Of a stretch of DNA of 64,000 nt, positions 47,978 to 59,400 are shown piece by piece (position 1 is the stretch's first letter; each line of letters begins with the position of its first letter). The DNA lies in the NCBI GenBank assembly GCA_000310025.1, contig FN648552.1, forward strand, positions 62,001 to 126,000. Reading direction: 5' to 3'. Origin of the DNA: Ectocarpus siliculosus (taxonomy: Eukaryota > Sar > Phaeophyceae > Ectocarpales > Ectocarpaceae). Below the pieces are notes generated by a model that ran no database searches, was not told the DNA's origin, and saw only the letters and a list, made by a program, of their open reading frames with translations. Made by a program: the position numbers and the translations under genes.

Positions 47978-48170
47978 GTTGTTGTTGCAGAGGACCGGAG
48001 TGCTAGAGGCAACGGATGTATGTAGGGACAACTTGTACCGAAGTATTGTTATCGTTGCGTAGAACCGAAGTTCTAGAAGGAACTAGAAGCAACGGAGTGT
48101 GAAGGGACAACAAGTACCGAAGTATTGTTGTCGTTGGTGAAATAAAACGAAGTGTTAGAGGCAGCACAAC
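47978..48170. repeat. Imperfect tandem repeat, about 70-80 bases, three copies
   Basis: Three units start near 47978, 48046 and 48125. Each begins GTTGTTGTTGC/GTTATCGTTGC/GTTGTCGTTGG and carries ACCGAAGT, CTAGA and GGGACAAC-type segments. The array lies within the decayed retroelement, between the zinc knuckle and the linker. Confidence 0.65.
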
Positions 48171-48393
48171 GTGTCACACGGGCGTCTTGTGGTGAACGAC
48201 ACGAGATCCCCGAAGACGCGGAGTGGAGGGGGCGAACCGTCGTCGATCGTCGGTGGCGAGAACGGCCGCCATTTTGGAAATTACCCGGTTGGTGACTTTG
48301 TGTTTGGTCGAAGCCATGACGCCAGACGAAGGACCGACCTAAGCAGGTGATTGGGGTCGATAGACGGACAGAGCACCAGTGTGGTAGGTGTTG

Positions 48394-48750
48394 TCAGATG
48401 TCTGTTTGGTAGTGTGGGTTCCCGCAAACCTTTCCAGAACTGGTTGTAACGAAGGGACTACCACCGTCGAAAGGGCGATTCCCAGCGTGGGTGCTATGGC
48501 TACCACGATTGTTGTTGCGACCGTCTGTTTTTTTCCGGCGAAAGGACCTCATGCGACCTTGCCAACGTCTAAAAGCAGCAGAACCATCTTTGAGATCACC
48601 CAACTCTAGATTCAACAAGCCACTACACGTACAAATACACGGCGAAGAACATTGTTTCATGGAATGGTCGGCACCCGAATAGTTCAAACAGCGGTTTCTG
48701 TTTTCGCAGAAGGCTTGCGAGCGAGCCTCTTGAATCAACAAAGGGGTCAA
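48394..48750 (-). pseudogene. Gag nucleocapsid remnant with degenerate zinc knuckle
   Basis: The 118-codon frame contains CLNYSGADHSMKQC at 48649-48690. It has the spacing of a retroviral-type CX2CX4HX4C knuckle, but the second Cys is Tyr. Basic residues (RRWQGRMRSFRRKK) follow, as usual for nucleocapsid. The loss of a zinc ligand fits the decayed state of the element. Confidence 0.6.
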
Positions 48751-49374
48751 TAAAATACGTCATCGGTGTCTGGAAAGTTAGAACGGAGGGCATACATCAG
48801 ACCAATCGCCTTGCGAGGCAGGCCAAGGATTGTAATTTCAGGAGAAAGGATCTCTGTCTTGAGATTGCACAGGCAAAACTACAGGGTTCATGGAAGAACA
48901 AGATGCCCACTCGCCCGAAGGCGCTGGGGCGCGGTGGTGAAACCACCAAGGCTATCAAGAGCCATGTGTCGAAGATAACAAAAAATAGGATGAGCCGCCA
49001 AAGCCGGAATTATTTTAGTCGCCAAAGACGCGAACGCCTTCCACCTGGCCGAAATCGACCCAAAAGGTGTGACCGCTGTGGCCAAAACACCCAGGAACTA
49101 AAAATGAAGACAGACCAAACACTGCCTACAGACCGAAAGCCGCACTATTTCGAACACCATGGGTACACTAGGAGCCAGCGAACGTTCAGATCCAGTCACA
49201 GACGAAGCCAACAACCGGGGAAAAACAATCCACGAAAGAAGTACTATCTGCTACGCCTATTTGTTGCACCTTCAAAAACGACTCTTGACGTTCCGACGTC
49301 AAATCGCCCCGCAAGATGACGCAACAGCAGCCGAAAAGCGTCCGGCCCGGTTGCTCCACCGCCCAAGCTCCGTT

Positions 49375-49671
49375 TCACTTGCTGAAGTAATCAGAAATGG
49401 AGAGAACGGCGGTAGAAGGCTTGTCAGGGGGAACCGCACAAAAAATATTTTGAATGAGTGGGCGTTCCCATCCACGCACGAATTCAGTATCGTGCAGCTC
49501 ATCACTCTGCTCATCGCACAGCAACAAATTGTCGAACAAGGCCGTTCTTGCTGTGTGAATAAGCTGCTGGTAGCCATCTCCCGGCGACAAGGCCGCAGGA
49601 AAGTGCATGGTAGCGACACTCTCGACTTTTTTCAAGTTAAGGGTGATGGGACGTTCGTTGTACTGTAGCAA
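49375..49671 (-). pseudogene. Gag capsid-like frame
   Basis: A 98-codon frame with helix-forming composition lies between a Pro/Ala-rich segment and the zinc-knuckle frame, in the position of a capsid domain. No specific capsid motif can be named, so the assignment rests on position and composition. Confidence 0.35.
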
Positions 49672-50330
49672 TATGAGCTACGAGCAGTAGCATCAGTCGC
49701 ATCGATCGTGGTTTGACGGACATGTGCACTGTAAGAAGAGAGGGGCCAAACACGACCATCGGGAACAACATGGGTGTGATAGCGGCCACCGAAGCAGCAG
49801 GGGAAGCATGGTCCGAAGACAACATAACACGCGAAACACCCGGCACAGGTGGTACAAGCGCCGACGAGGGGGGTAGACTCGAAAGCGCAAGGTTCTGCAC
49901 TACACCTGAATCTGCGGCATTGTGAGGGGAATAAAAAACAGGGGGTGCAGCAGTTTTCGAAGAAACGGGTGGGCCGAATCCGGGGGAAGGTCCGAAAATG
50001 CAACACGAGTTTCCGAAGAAACGGGGGGCCGAAGCCGTACGAAGAACCGAAGGTGGAGGGGGGGGGACGGCCGAGGCCAAAACGGTAGCTGAAGCCAATA
50101 CAGAGGCCGGAACCAAAACAAAGGGCGGAGCCCAACAGACGCCGGGGCAACAACAGAGGTCGAAGCAGAAACAGGGGCCGATCGAAGCCGAACAAAGCGA
50201 TTCCGCATAAAATAATGGTGATCATCTTTAGCCGCATTCACGAGCGAAGACGCATCTTGCCTGGAATCCATCGCCCGAGTCGTCTCCCATTTGTCTCAAG
50301 AAGTTCCTCCACCTTGCAATCCAGCAGCAT

Positions 50331-53039
50331 ACCGGCAGTAAAGGTACGGCAAGCGTGGGCTCATGAAACACCACCGGCGGCGGCGTCCCATCCTTCCACA
50401 AATCCCTCCTTCGTACGTACGTGAAATGGTGCCTCCAGCAGCAGCCGATCACCCGGCCAGCGAAGAGAGAGGTCGCTCAGTTGCCATCGTCTCGGGGCTT
50501 GAAGTCCGTGGTTGTCGTCGGTTTGATGTCGTCCATGGTGTCGAAGCCGGAAATGTTGTCGAAGAGTCTGCCAGTGTGGGCCCTGTCTATGTACTTCGAC
50601 TCGGGTTGTGTTTGCTGTGACAGCATGATCTCGGATGGAAGAAAAGCGTCGAAGGGGGGGGTCAACTAAGTATTCAAGATAGCAGGTGGAACAGGAACAG
50701 TCGAGACTGAACGAGCAACCGAGGTTACAGTGCGCCGAAGCTGAGAGAGCCGAGCTCAACAGCCGAAGCTGGTACACGAGCCGAAGCTCAACAGCAAGCT
50801 GGCAACGAGCCGAAGCTCAAACGACGGCAGCGGCTACAGCGGAGAGCCCGGGCTCTACAACTATGTAACTGCTGCTGTTTCTGAACCGAAGTTCCCTATA
50901 ACGAGACAGGTGTGTGCTATATAATAAAGGTAGAACCCGAGCAGAGACACGCTGAGGCGAACCTCTCCCGCCGGCATTCAGCACGAAGCTCAGACGGGCG
51001 GCGCGGTCATGAGAAGGTCAGGCTCTCGAGCGCTACATACAATACAGGCGGGAAGAGTGGATATGCAACCGTCATGGTCGGCAGCGTACTGTAGAAATTG
51101 TTATAGTCTACAGCTGCAAGGACAGCAAGTTTGCTCAGATGCACCTGACGATGCGTACCTGTGTACGCTCATTGTCACTTGGATCAGCGGCACGTACTCC
51201 CACAGCAGTCATCATGACACGACACCAGAAGTTAACGGTGGTCAACACATGAGCACGCCAGCTCAACATGGCGTGTGCCTATGGCGCGTGCCCACGCTGC
51301 GTCAGCGCTAGAGGGGTGTGCACAGCACAACCCTCCTCGCCCCTCATCTGTCACTCCTGATCTGCTCCACAGATCCCACACAGTCGCCTCTTTCTTCCTA
51401 TGAAAGAGAAGTGTTGTATCTGTCGCGCGCGTAGACCGCGGTCCCCACCACTGCTCCGGAGAGATCTCTTACTTGCAAGTGACTGAGGGATCAATACCCT
51501 CCTGTGGTTGAGATATGTTGCAATCCCTTGCTGGCTTTGCTAGATATGGGAGTAGTAGCTTGGAGTAGCGGGAAATGTAACGGTCTCTTGTGCGGTTTGT
51601 TGCCCTCAGAGGACGCGATCTCGTTGCAACACCCTATCTTGCAGGCTTTAGAGGTGTGACTGAGAGTGAGTGGAAAACGAGGTTTGCCGTAGGACCGGTG
51701 ACTGAAGGCCAGTGTAAATCGGAGTTTGATGTGCAGTGAGAATTGCCGTAGATTGTGCTCAGCGTGTGTTTGAGAGTGATACGAACGACCCGTGGAAATC
51801 GACGTGTGATCGGCGGTGAGAATTACCGTAGATTGTCCTCAGCGAAGGTGGATCTTCGGAGATCGGATTTTCGAGGGGGAGATTTCGTAGACCGGTAGCA
51901 GCGGCAGTTGTACACAGCAGTTTCACACTTTGTTGGTACTCTGTTTGCGTTTCTGGTCTTGTTGCCAAGAAGAAAGTGTACAGACGACGCGAACAGAGAA
52001 AGAGCCTGGCGACGGAAGGGGAAGTTGCCCGTTGCGAGTACTCCTGTAGTCCGTGGCCCTCGTTGAGATGGCGGACGCTACGAAGGTGGGTGCTCTATAT
52101 TGATTGTTGTTTCGGCAAGCTGACCCACCCGCTTTGTTGGGCTCAATTGGGGTGTCGCTCTCTCCGGGCAGCAGAGTTCGGGACTACAGCAGTAGGACTG
52201 TATCATGTATTCTATCTCCAGAAAGGGTAAGGGTTGCTGTAGTAGGTTACTAGTGCAGAGAGGTTCCCTGAGCTGCCTACTTGTAGAGGCGGAGATCCAC
52301 ACCACCAAGAGTACACCACCAAGAGACGTAGATATTTATTTTACCGCTGCGAGACGCGAAAAATAGCCTGGAAGAATGATATCCGATTGCACACCCTGCG
52401 CAGCCTGCCAATATGTGCAGCAGTAGTACTACCGGCCTTGAACGACAACGAGACAGACAAGTTAGTTAGAGGTAGGCAATTCTTAACGAGAACGATCGGG
52501 AAGAAGGTTAAAGGTTTGCACCACGCCGTCAGATACATACGCCGTCGGATACGCCGTCGGATAAGTGAGTGACATCCCCACAGGCGAGGCCCGAGTACAA
52601 AGAATCGGTAGGCGTAGCTACTTCTCCGAGATATCCATAGAAACAGAAGTGCATCTCGACACGAGTTACAAGCTGGTTCGAGGATAAGGATACAAGAAAA
52701 TTCATCAAGAAAACTTGACGCCGTTTTTGGAGTTGACTTTCAAGCGTTTTCAAGTGTACTTCAGTCCTTCCGCAAAATAAAAATGTCGCAAATTTGTTTG
52801 TCAGTCATTGGTCGAGGGGCTACAGTCCCTCCAAAGAATCTGAGCTCCTTGCCAGACAAAGGGCGACTTGGCTTCAGTGTGAAAAGTGTCCGGAAAACAC
52901 GTGGGGGAAACGCTTCATACTGACGCCAAGACAGCAATTTTTTCCAGTACTTGTAGGACTCTACACAGTGAAGAGTGTATTTAGTACACACACGTCTCAC
53001 CACGAAAAATGGGGGGACTGTCGCCATAATAAGTAGGAC
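50331..53039. other. Gene-free repeat-rich stretch, possible LTR side of the retroelement
   Basis: Contains AGCCGAAGCTC-type short direct repeats (50730-50830) and two diverged copies of a roughly 80-base unit that share GTGAGAATTRCCGTAGATTG and CTCAGCG (51716-51764 and 51793-51844). No second LTR copy was recognised at the far end of the element. No protein-coding gene seen. Confidence 0.4.
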
Positions 53040-54720
53040 GAAAAAACACCACACGTTGGACAATACGATATGTATAGCTTTTTATGTACTGAAAATTCAC
53101 ATCAATTGATATCGTTTGGTTCAATATGTGAGGAACACATCGATCGATGATATGTATTGCTTGCATCACCATGTTTCGCCGATCGTGAGCAATACGTGTT
53201 AAATTTTCGATAGGCTCGAAATAAATCATGCCATATGTATTGCTCTTGCCTATGGTTCGAAGACATAGTTGCAATATGCGTTGATGTTCAACACGGTTTG
53301 GCAAACATCGCTCCGATATATATTGCTGCTACCGATGCGTTCGGTTTTATTATACCGATAGGGTATTGTTCGGCAATACGGCGCCGCGGAAATTCATACG
53401 TTCCGTTGAACACATATGTTTTATATCGATGAATTCAGTTGTGAACGTATTACGCGGACAATAGGTATCGGTCGCTACGGTTATCAACATATTGTTCCTC
53501 CAACATATATCGATCCAAGTCAGCAAAAAATGTTTTGTATCCCCGATAGTCCATTGACGGATAATACCGAAGTATGCCGATCGAAGCGATACGTATCGAT
53601 AGACTTGTAGCTAACCTGTTGCGTGTGCAAAGAGGTAGTGTTTCCGTTGCTCTAAATCTGTTGTTGCTCACAAAACATATCGATGCACCTGGAATCAACA
53701 TGTTTGTGACAGCAATAGGTATCGGTTACCGAAATTTCAACTCTATTGTGGGACCAATAATCAATTAATACATGTGAAGGGTGTAAGGGCACTCTGTCGG
53801 GCCCACGATAGGCTATTTTCCTCGTGTCCTAAACCTTCTGGCGCCTACAACATCTATGTATTGTGCTTGTGCAACAATCATTTCCCAACGCCTCTAGACT
53901 ACTTGCCATACATACACTGGTGGCCAGAGGGGCAGGTTGGGCACGAGCTACAACCTGGGGGGGGAGGTTCGGAGGACGAGTTCGACCTTGAACCCATTTT
54001 TTCTTCAGGCTTGCAGCCCGTCGTGTTGATTGCAATAACGCCACTATCCAAGATGCGGGATATCTTGCACGCTTGGGCCCGTGTACACACACGATGAAAT
54101 TCAGAATCGAACACATTGGGATCCGATATGCATACGAGATCATGATGTGTTTGTAACTCTGCCCCCCGGCGTTTCGAAGCATTGCACCGCCGCCATTGCA
54201 CCACCAATAGATATCGATAGGACAAATCATACTCCGAGTATGTAATAGGCGTGCCCGTATCGATACGTTTGTCAGGGCCATCAATCGGGGACAGTGCAAC
54301 GATACGTATCGGAGGAGCAATAGACAACCTGGTGTGTGTATCGATAGCTACTACCAAAGGCAATACATCGTTGTTACGTGTATCGATACATGTTGTTGTT
54401 TCCAACACGTTTTTCCGTCGATGTATTGCATCAAATCGCCCTGAACAGCACCCTTTCTGAACGTCGAACGATGTACATTGGCCCTTGTAATGCGTTGTGA
54501 AAGGACATGCTATTGTATATCGTAGCAAGCAGCAGGTCCACAAACTCTCAATCGATAGGTATTTCCCCGAACGATACATTGTGCAGACACTCGTCAATGC
54601 ATGGTACGGCCACCAATACGTGACGTATTACGATAGGAACGTATCGATATCCATTGACTGTATTGTATATGGTCCAGGGTGTTTTCAAACACACACACAC
54701 CAGGCGGTGAAGTACAGTGT
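53040..54720. repeat. AT-rich block dense in TATCGAT and GTATTGC words
   Basis: The palindromic word ATCGAT occurs at least ten times, often as GTATCGATAC or TATCGATAG. GCAATAC or its complement also recurs through the block. Spacing is irregular, so it is not a simple satellite. Long frames across it are rich in Ile-Asp because of the word itself and are not taken as genes. Confidence 0.6.
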
Positions 54721-55332
54721 ACATACGACCTAGGAGGCACGCGGGTTGGGAGATGTGCCGCAAGTCAGGGGCCCAGGGAGAGGCATCACACAGCATATCA
54801 CACAGCGTACCACCTCAGCCAAGCATGATAGACCAAGGGTTCTCACGTGCGTTGCTGCACACAGCATAGTCCAGCGATGTATCCCCAAAGTGTCCCCATT
54901 TGGGCTTCCAGTACTAGGAGTGTTCATACGAAACGCTGTGTGGAGGGGGGTGGTGGTAAACGAGACCTAGGAATCTCGCATTAAAAACGTGACCCAGGGG
55001 ACGAAACACTGCCATCCCCGGGGTATCGTTTTTTTATCGAGACCCCCGGGAACATAACACAGCCATCCCCGGGGTTTCCACCCCAGAATTAGAGCTAGGC
55101 AGCAGGTTCGGGGCGCGGCGCACCCGGCATCCGCTTCGTGCGCTGTGTCTTGGAGCGTTGCGGACAGTCAGCTACATAGGTAGGGTGCAGGGAGCCTTTG
55201 ATAGCAGCGTTGAACTGTGCCCGAGGCAAGGCCGTGCTGCCTGCTGCTCGGGGAGTCCCGCTGCATGGAAGATTCCGAGCGTCGATCATGCTAAGCAAGA
55301 CAATGATTAAACACGGTTGGCCCGGCCGTAGC

Positions 55333-55333
<1 letters not shown>

Positions 55334-55413
<80 letters not shown>

Positions 55414-55420
55414 TCTCTCT
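55334..55420. repeat. (CT)n dinucleotide microsatellite
   Basis: About 43 CT units with a single interruption (CCC) near 55409. Open frames through it are Ser-Leu or Arg-Glu repeats and are artefacts. Confidence 0.95.
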
Positions 55421-55528
55421 GACGGCCAAACCAGCAGGCGATGTACAAGAAGAATATACAAAAATCCGAGCACAATTTGCGTTCTCGCTTCTCGGTTGAT
55501 CGAGTCTACAATAGCGTCGTCTTGGAAC

Positions 55529-56292
55529 TACGGCATGCAGCAGTTTCCTTCACAGCCCTGCAGCCTGTGCATGTATGTATGTGTGCACTCACGACGAAAC
55601 AAGGAACGTAGGAGGAACGCAACCTCTCTGTTGTTGTACGTAATGTAGTCTTGTGTACATCTGCTTCTTTCATTATGTGATGCCATCGATCTCGGGTGGT
55701 GTGGTTGCGCCCACGGGGAACTCTATCTACCGTCGCTCCAAGGCGAAGCTCGTGGCAGCTTCACCTACCATGGCCTACGCCTACGGCATGCAGCAGTCTC
55801 TGCCACGGGCGTGAAGCTTGTGCGTGTGCAGTCACGAACGCAAACCTAATCCGCTCTGTCTGTCTGTGCGAACGGCAACAACCTGCCTATTATGTCCCGC
55901 TGTTTGTAATGCAGACACGACATAACGGAGGGATTCTCCCCGAGTTTTTCGTCGTTGACCCATTGCAGAACTACGGGGAGGGGGTGTATTGAAAACTGTT
56001 GGCTACCTACCCTGTATCTCTACAGGTGTTTTTTTGTGCTTAGCACCAGCTGGTATCACTGATGTAAATCATCAGTGTATAGGCTTAAAACAGACTCGAA
56101 ATAAGTCCAGTACACAGCCGTTTTTACTCCACTCACTGTAAAGACTCCAACACATCCCCTTCGACTGTGGTGATATCTCGAATGGGGAGTCTTTCTGTGT
56201 GTGTATTTATTTTCCTAGTCAGCAGCTAGCTGCATGTGGATCTCGGGTGTGTAGTTGCGCCCACAGGTACCGCTACCGTCGCTCCAAACATC
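55529..56292. repeat. Degenerate direct repeats upstream of the peroxidase gene
   Basis: TACGGCATGCAGCAG with following CCTGTGCATG/CTTGTGCGTG and ACTCACGA/AGTCACGAAC occurs at 55529 and 55782. A second module, CTCGGGTG...TTGCGCCCAC...CCGTCGCTCCAA, occurs at 55689 and 56241. The copies are interleaved, suggesting several rounds of duplication. Confidence 0.6.
56095..56218. repeat. Interspersed repeat, uninterrupted copy
   Basis: Matches the two sequences that flank the foldback element at 27574-28223, joined without that element. It is a related empty site. Confidence 0.7.
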
Positions 56293-56458
56293 CACCACCA
56301 TTCATTCTATGTATATCGAGAGGTTTGTCCCTCTCGTGCCCGTATGGGCTCTGAAACGTACGTACATTTCCATTTATAGAAAGGGATGACTCTCATGACA
56401 GCTGAGATAATTCGTTATTTTTTGATACGTTGCTGGCTACTGCCGTTGTCCTTACAAG

Positions 56459-59400
56459 GTTGCTGCTCTTAGGGCTTGCAAGGCGGAGGTGATGAAAATG
56501 TGCGCGGCCGACGACGACAACCCCATCCTGATCCGGCTCGCGTGGCACGACGCCGGTAAGATCGAGACAAGGAGGACAAAACATGCTTGGCTCGACTAGG
56601 CAGAGAGTTGCTGAAGGCTGCAACGACTGGTACAACAGCCCTAGTTCGTTTGTAGGTCGACGATAACTCCGTGCTTTGCGGAGCCTCTGTATCCTCCATG
56701 AGCTATTTTGTGCGCTGGTAATGAGGTACCCGAAACCCCTGCGAGATGGAGCGAGAGGCTGTTGTGCTCGTGAGCAAAAAGGCGGATGTCAAAAAGACGC
56801 CTCAAAAGCCGGCTGCTCTTGCAATAGCTCTTCATTGTAGATCCCACTTTTTCGCCAAGCGCCAAGCATCGACTCGGTGATGTATGTGCCACTTGCTGCG
56901 ACGCTGTACGTACTCCGCCTGTATTGCATGCATGCATTCAGAGCGACCTGAACTTGAGAACTTGGGTTATTATAATGTTACCCGACTCGTGTTGCGTGAT
57001 GTGACAGCACCGCACGATTTGCTCCCCCTTTCCCATTCCCCGCGTCCGGGTGCCTCCTCTACAATCCGTGAACTTGACCTCTCACCGACCGTGGGAATTC
57101 CTCGGCGGAAACCTGATGTTTGCTGGGGACTCCAGGAACGTTCAACAAGGACAGCGCGGAGCCGTGGCCGAGGTACGTCGCGACCCTCCCTGCCTTGTAT
57201 TCAACCCCCCTCGTGCTGACCCTGCTTGGGGTGCATCCCACCCGATACGCATTCCCTCGAAGGTGCTTTTGGCCGATTACTCTAATTTTGCGTTGTATTT
57301 TTTCGTTCTTCCTCTATTGGCTTCTGCCTTGTGTTCTTCTTGCTGCTGTTGCTGCCTACTGCTTCCCCTTGTCTCTTCTGCCCTTTAGGTGCGGCGGCGC
57401 GAACGGCAGCATCAGGTTCGAGCCCGAGATCAACCACGAAGCCAACCTTGGCCTGGTGTTCGGCCTGAAGCTTCTGCAGCCCCTCAAGGACAAATACCCG
57501 GAGGTGGGCTGGGCGGACCTCATCCAGCTCGCGTCGGCGACGGCGGTTGAGGAGGCCGGTGAGGGAGAGTCTAAATCTCAAGCTGATTGTTACAAATGTA
57601 GGATACGAGGGAGCAGGGCCGTGGCTCTGGCTAATGGAACGGCTATCGTGCAGGGCATGTGCCCAGTGAATTTTAACGACGTACCGGGTTAGGAATGTCA
57701 AGGGCACTGTCTGTGTGCAGGCAGGAGCCTTCCTCCAGCCCTTGACGGGACAGAGTTCTGATGTAGTTTGCTAGTTCATAAGGCACGAGCACGGGGCTCG
57801 GCGTTGTCACAGTGATGGCTGCCAGAAGGTCGGATGAGACGAAGCTGGATTGATAGGCTGGGGAAGGATAGGGCTAGGGGATCTCTGTCGAGAAGAGAAA
57901 ATGGGGACTGGTATCCCTGGTACACGATATGCCACAGCAAATACTGTGGAGCCCTTCCGTTTTACCCGATTTCGTCTTCTTAAAACGTCAGGCGGACCTG
58001 TGATCGACATGAGGTACGGGCGAAAGGATGCCGCGACGCCGAAGGACTGTGTAGACGAGGGCAACCTCCCCGCAGGGGACGCTCCTTTCCCTGACGCGGA
58101 CACGCCGCAGGTTGGTTGGAACGGCGCGTTGATGTGTTGATGTTTGCTGCGTCCGTGTGCATTTTTCTTGTGTGCCCTAACACGCAATGCATCCCGAGAA
58201 TGCCCGGCACGGGTTCTTTCGTAGCCTGAGTTGGATGCTTCTACTTCCGGTCGACACCATGGAGACGGTGTGTTGAAGTTGCTCCTGGCAGGTCTGCTCT
58301 TCAGCAAGTCATGTCCCGATGATGTTATTTGGGTTTGTTGTGGCTGTGTTGTATCCCCCTTGCTTTCGTGTCGTTGGCGTCTATCAAAGGACTTGAATAG
58401 AAACATACCTGTTTTCCTCTTGAAGCGCCCGCGCTGGCACTAGGAAAAAACTTTCCAGCCTGGCTGACGCCATTGCTCGCGCCAGAGGTTGGAGACATGT
58501 GCTTGGTATGGATGTAGCTTCTTTCAGTCGTTGTGCCAGCTCTGCCTCAAAACTCGGTAGATGTGGGCGACACCGGCGGATTCGGTCTCAGTTTCTCACG
58601 CGAAGAACGCTTTTTGTTTGTTCGTCCAGGCGCACCTCCGGAACGTGTTCTACCGGATGGGCTTCGGCGATGAGGGCATCGTTGCTCTGTCCGGCGCCCA
58701 CACCCTCGGGCGGGCCGGCCAGCTGGTACGCACAAACCCGAACACAGACATAGACACGTATGTTTTTGTACCTCGGCAGTCAACAGCACATATGATTATG
58801 TATCGTGTCTGGTCATGTCGTGTCGCACATACTCAAACTCGGTGAGTCTACCCCTCGCGTAACGTCCACCCTCACATGCCACAGGCAGCTTATATCGGTG
58901 TTCACCTTTCCTTAGCTGCCATTCGTCGGCTACAGACTACCGGTTTCTGTGGAGATGCGCGTGTCCCGAAGGATTCTCGTTTGTCTTGGAGCGAGGCTAC
59001 AGCGCTGTCTCATCTCCGGGCTCACGCCGAATCAATTGATGTATGCATTACTTCTTGTGTGCCTTGTGTTTCTGTCGACGGGTGGATGCGTCTTGGTTGG
59101 TGTGTCCTTCTGTGTATCACCCGCAGAACGCCGAAGGCGACTGGTCGCCGTGCACCAAGTTCACGGCCGCCGGCGTATGCCCCAGGGGGGGCGACGCACC
59201 AAGTAAGGGAAACCCCGGGGGAAGCTCCTGGACACGGAACTGGATGAAGTTCGACAACAGGTGAGCCCTGCGTGTGTGTGTGGCTTTGTCGGTAGCATCG
59301 ACCAATAAAGATTCGTCAGCCTTTTCCGGGCAAGGAGACGTAGCAGCCATCTCACGTTTCGGGGCACCTTGGTGAGGGCTCCTCAAAAGCAGGTCGACTT

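Larger units (their letters stand above)
44100..50330 (-). mobile_element. Decayed Gag-bearing retroelement with NADAR domain
   Basis: Reading leftwards from about 50.3 kb, the - strand shows a possible Gag start (MDSRQDASSLVNAAKDD near 50271), a Pro/Ala/Ser-rich segment (49637-50116), a capsid-like helical frame (49375-49671), a mutated zinc knuckle (48649-48690), a Pro/Ser/Thr-rich linker (47130-47620) and a NADAR domain (46478-46924). Beyond that are long but broken frames (44203-45810) that I cannot assign. Frames switch many times and stops are common, so nothing is functional. LTR ends and a primer-binding site were not found, so the boundaries are approximate and the class is not proven. 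Confidence 0.5.

Noticed and set aside
53899-54597. A 232-codon - strand frame.
   Set aside because: It is rich in Ile-Asp and Thr because of the repeated ATCGAT and CGATAC words; no family resemblance.
55291-55475. Frames of poly Ser-Leu and Arg-Glu.
   Set aside because: They are readings of the CT microsatellite.
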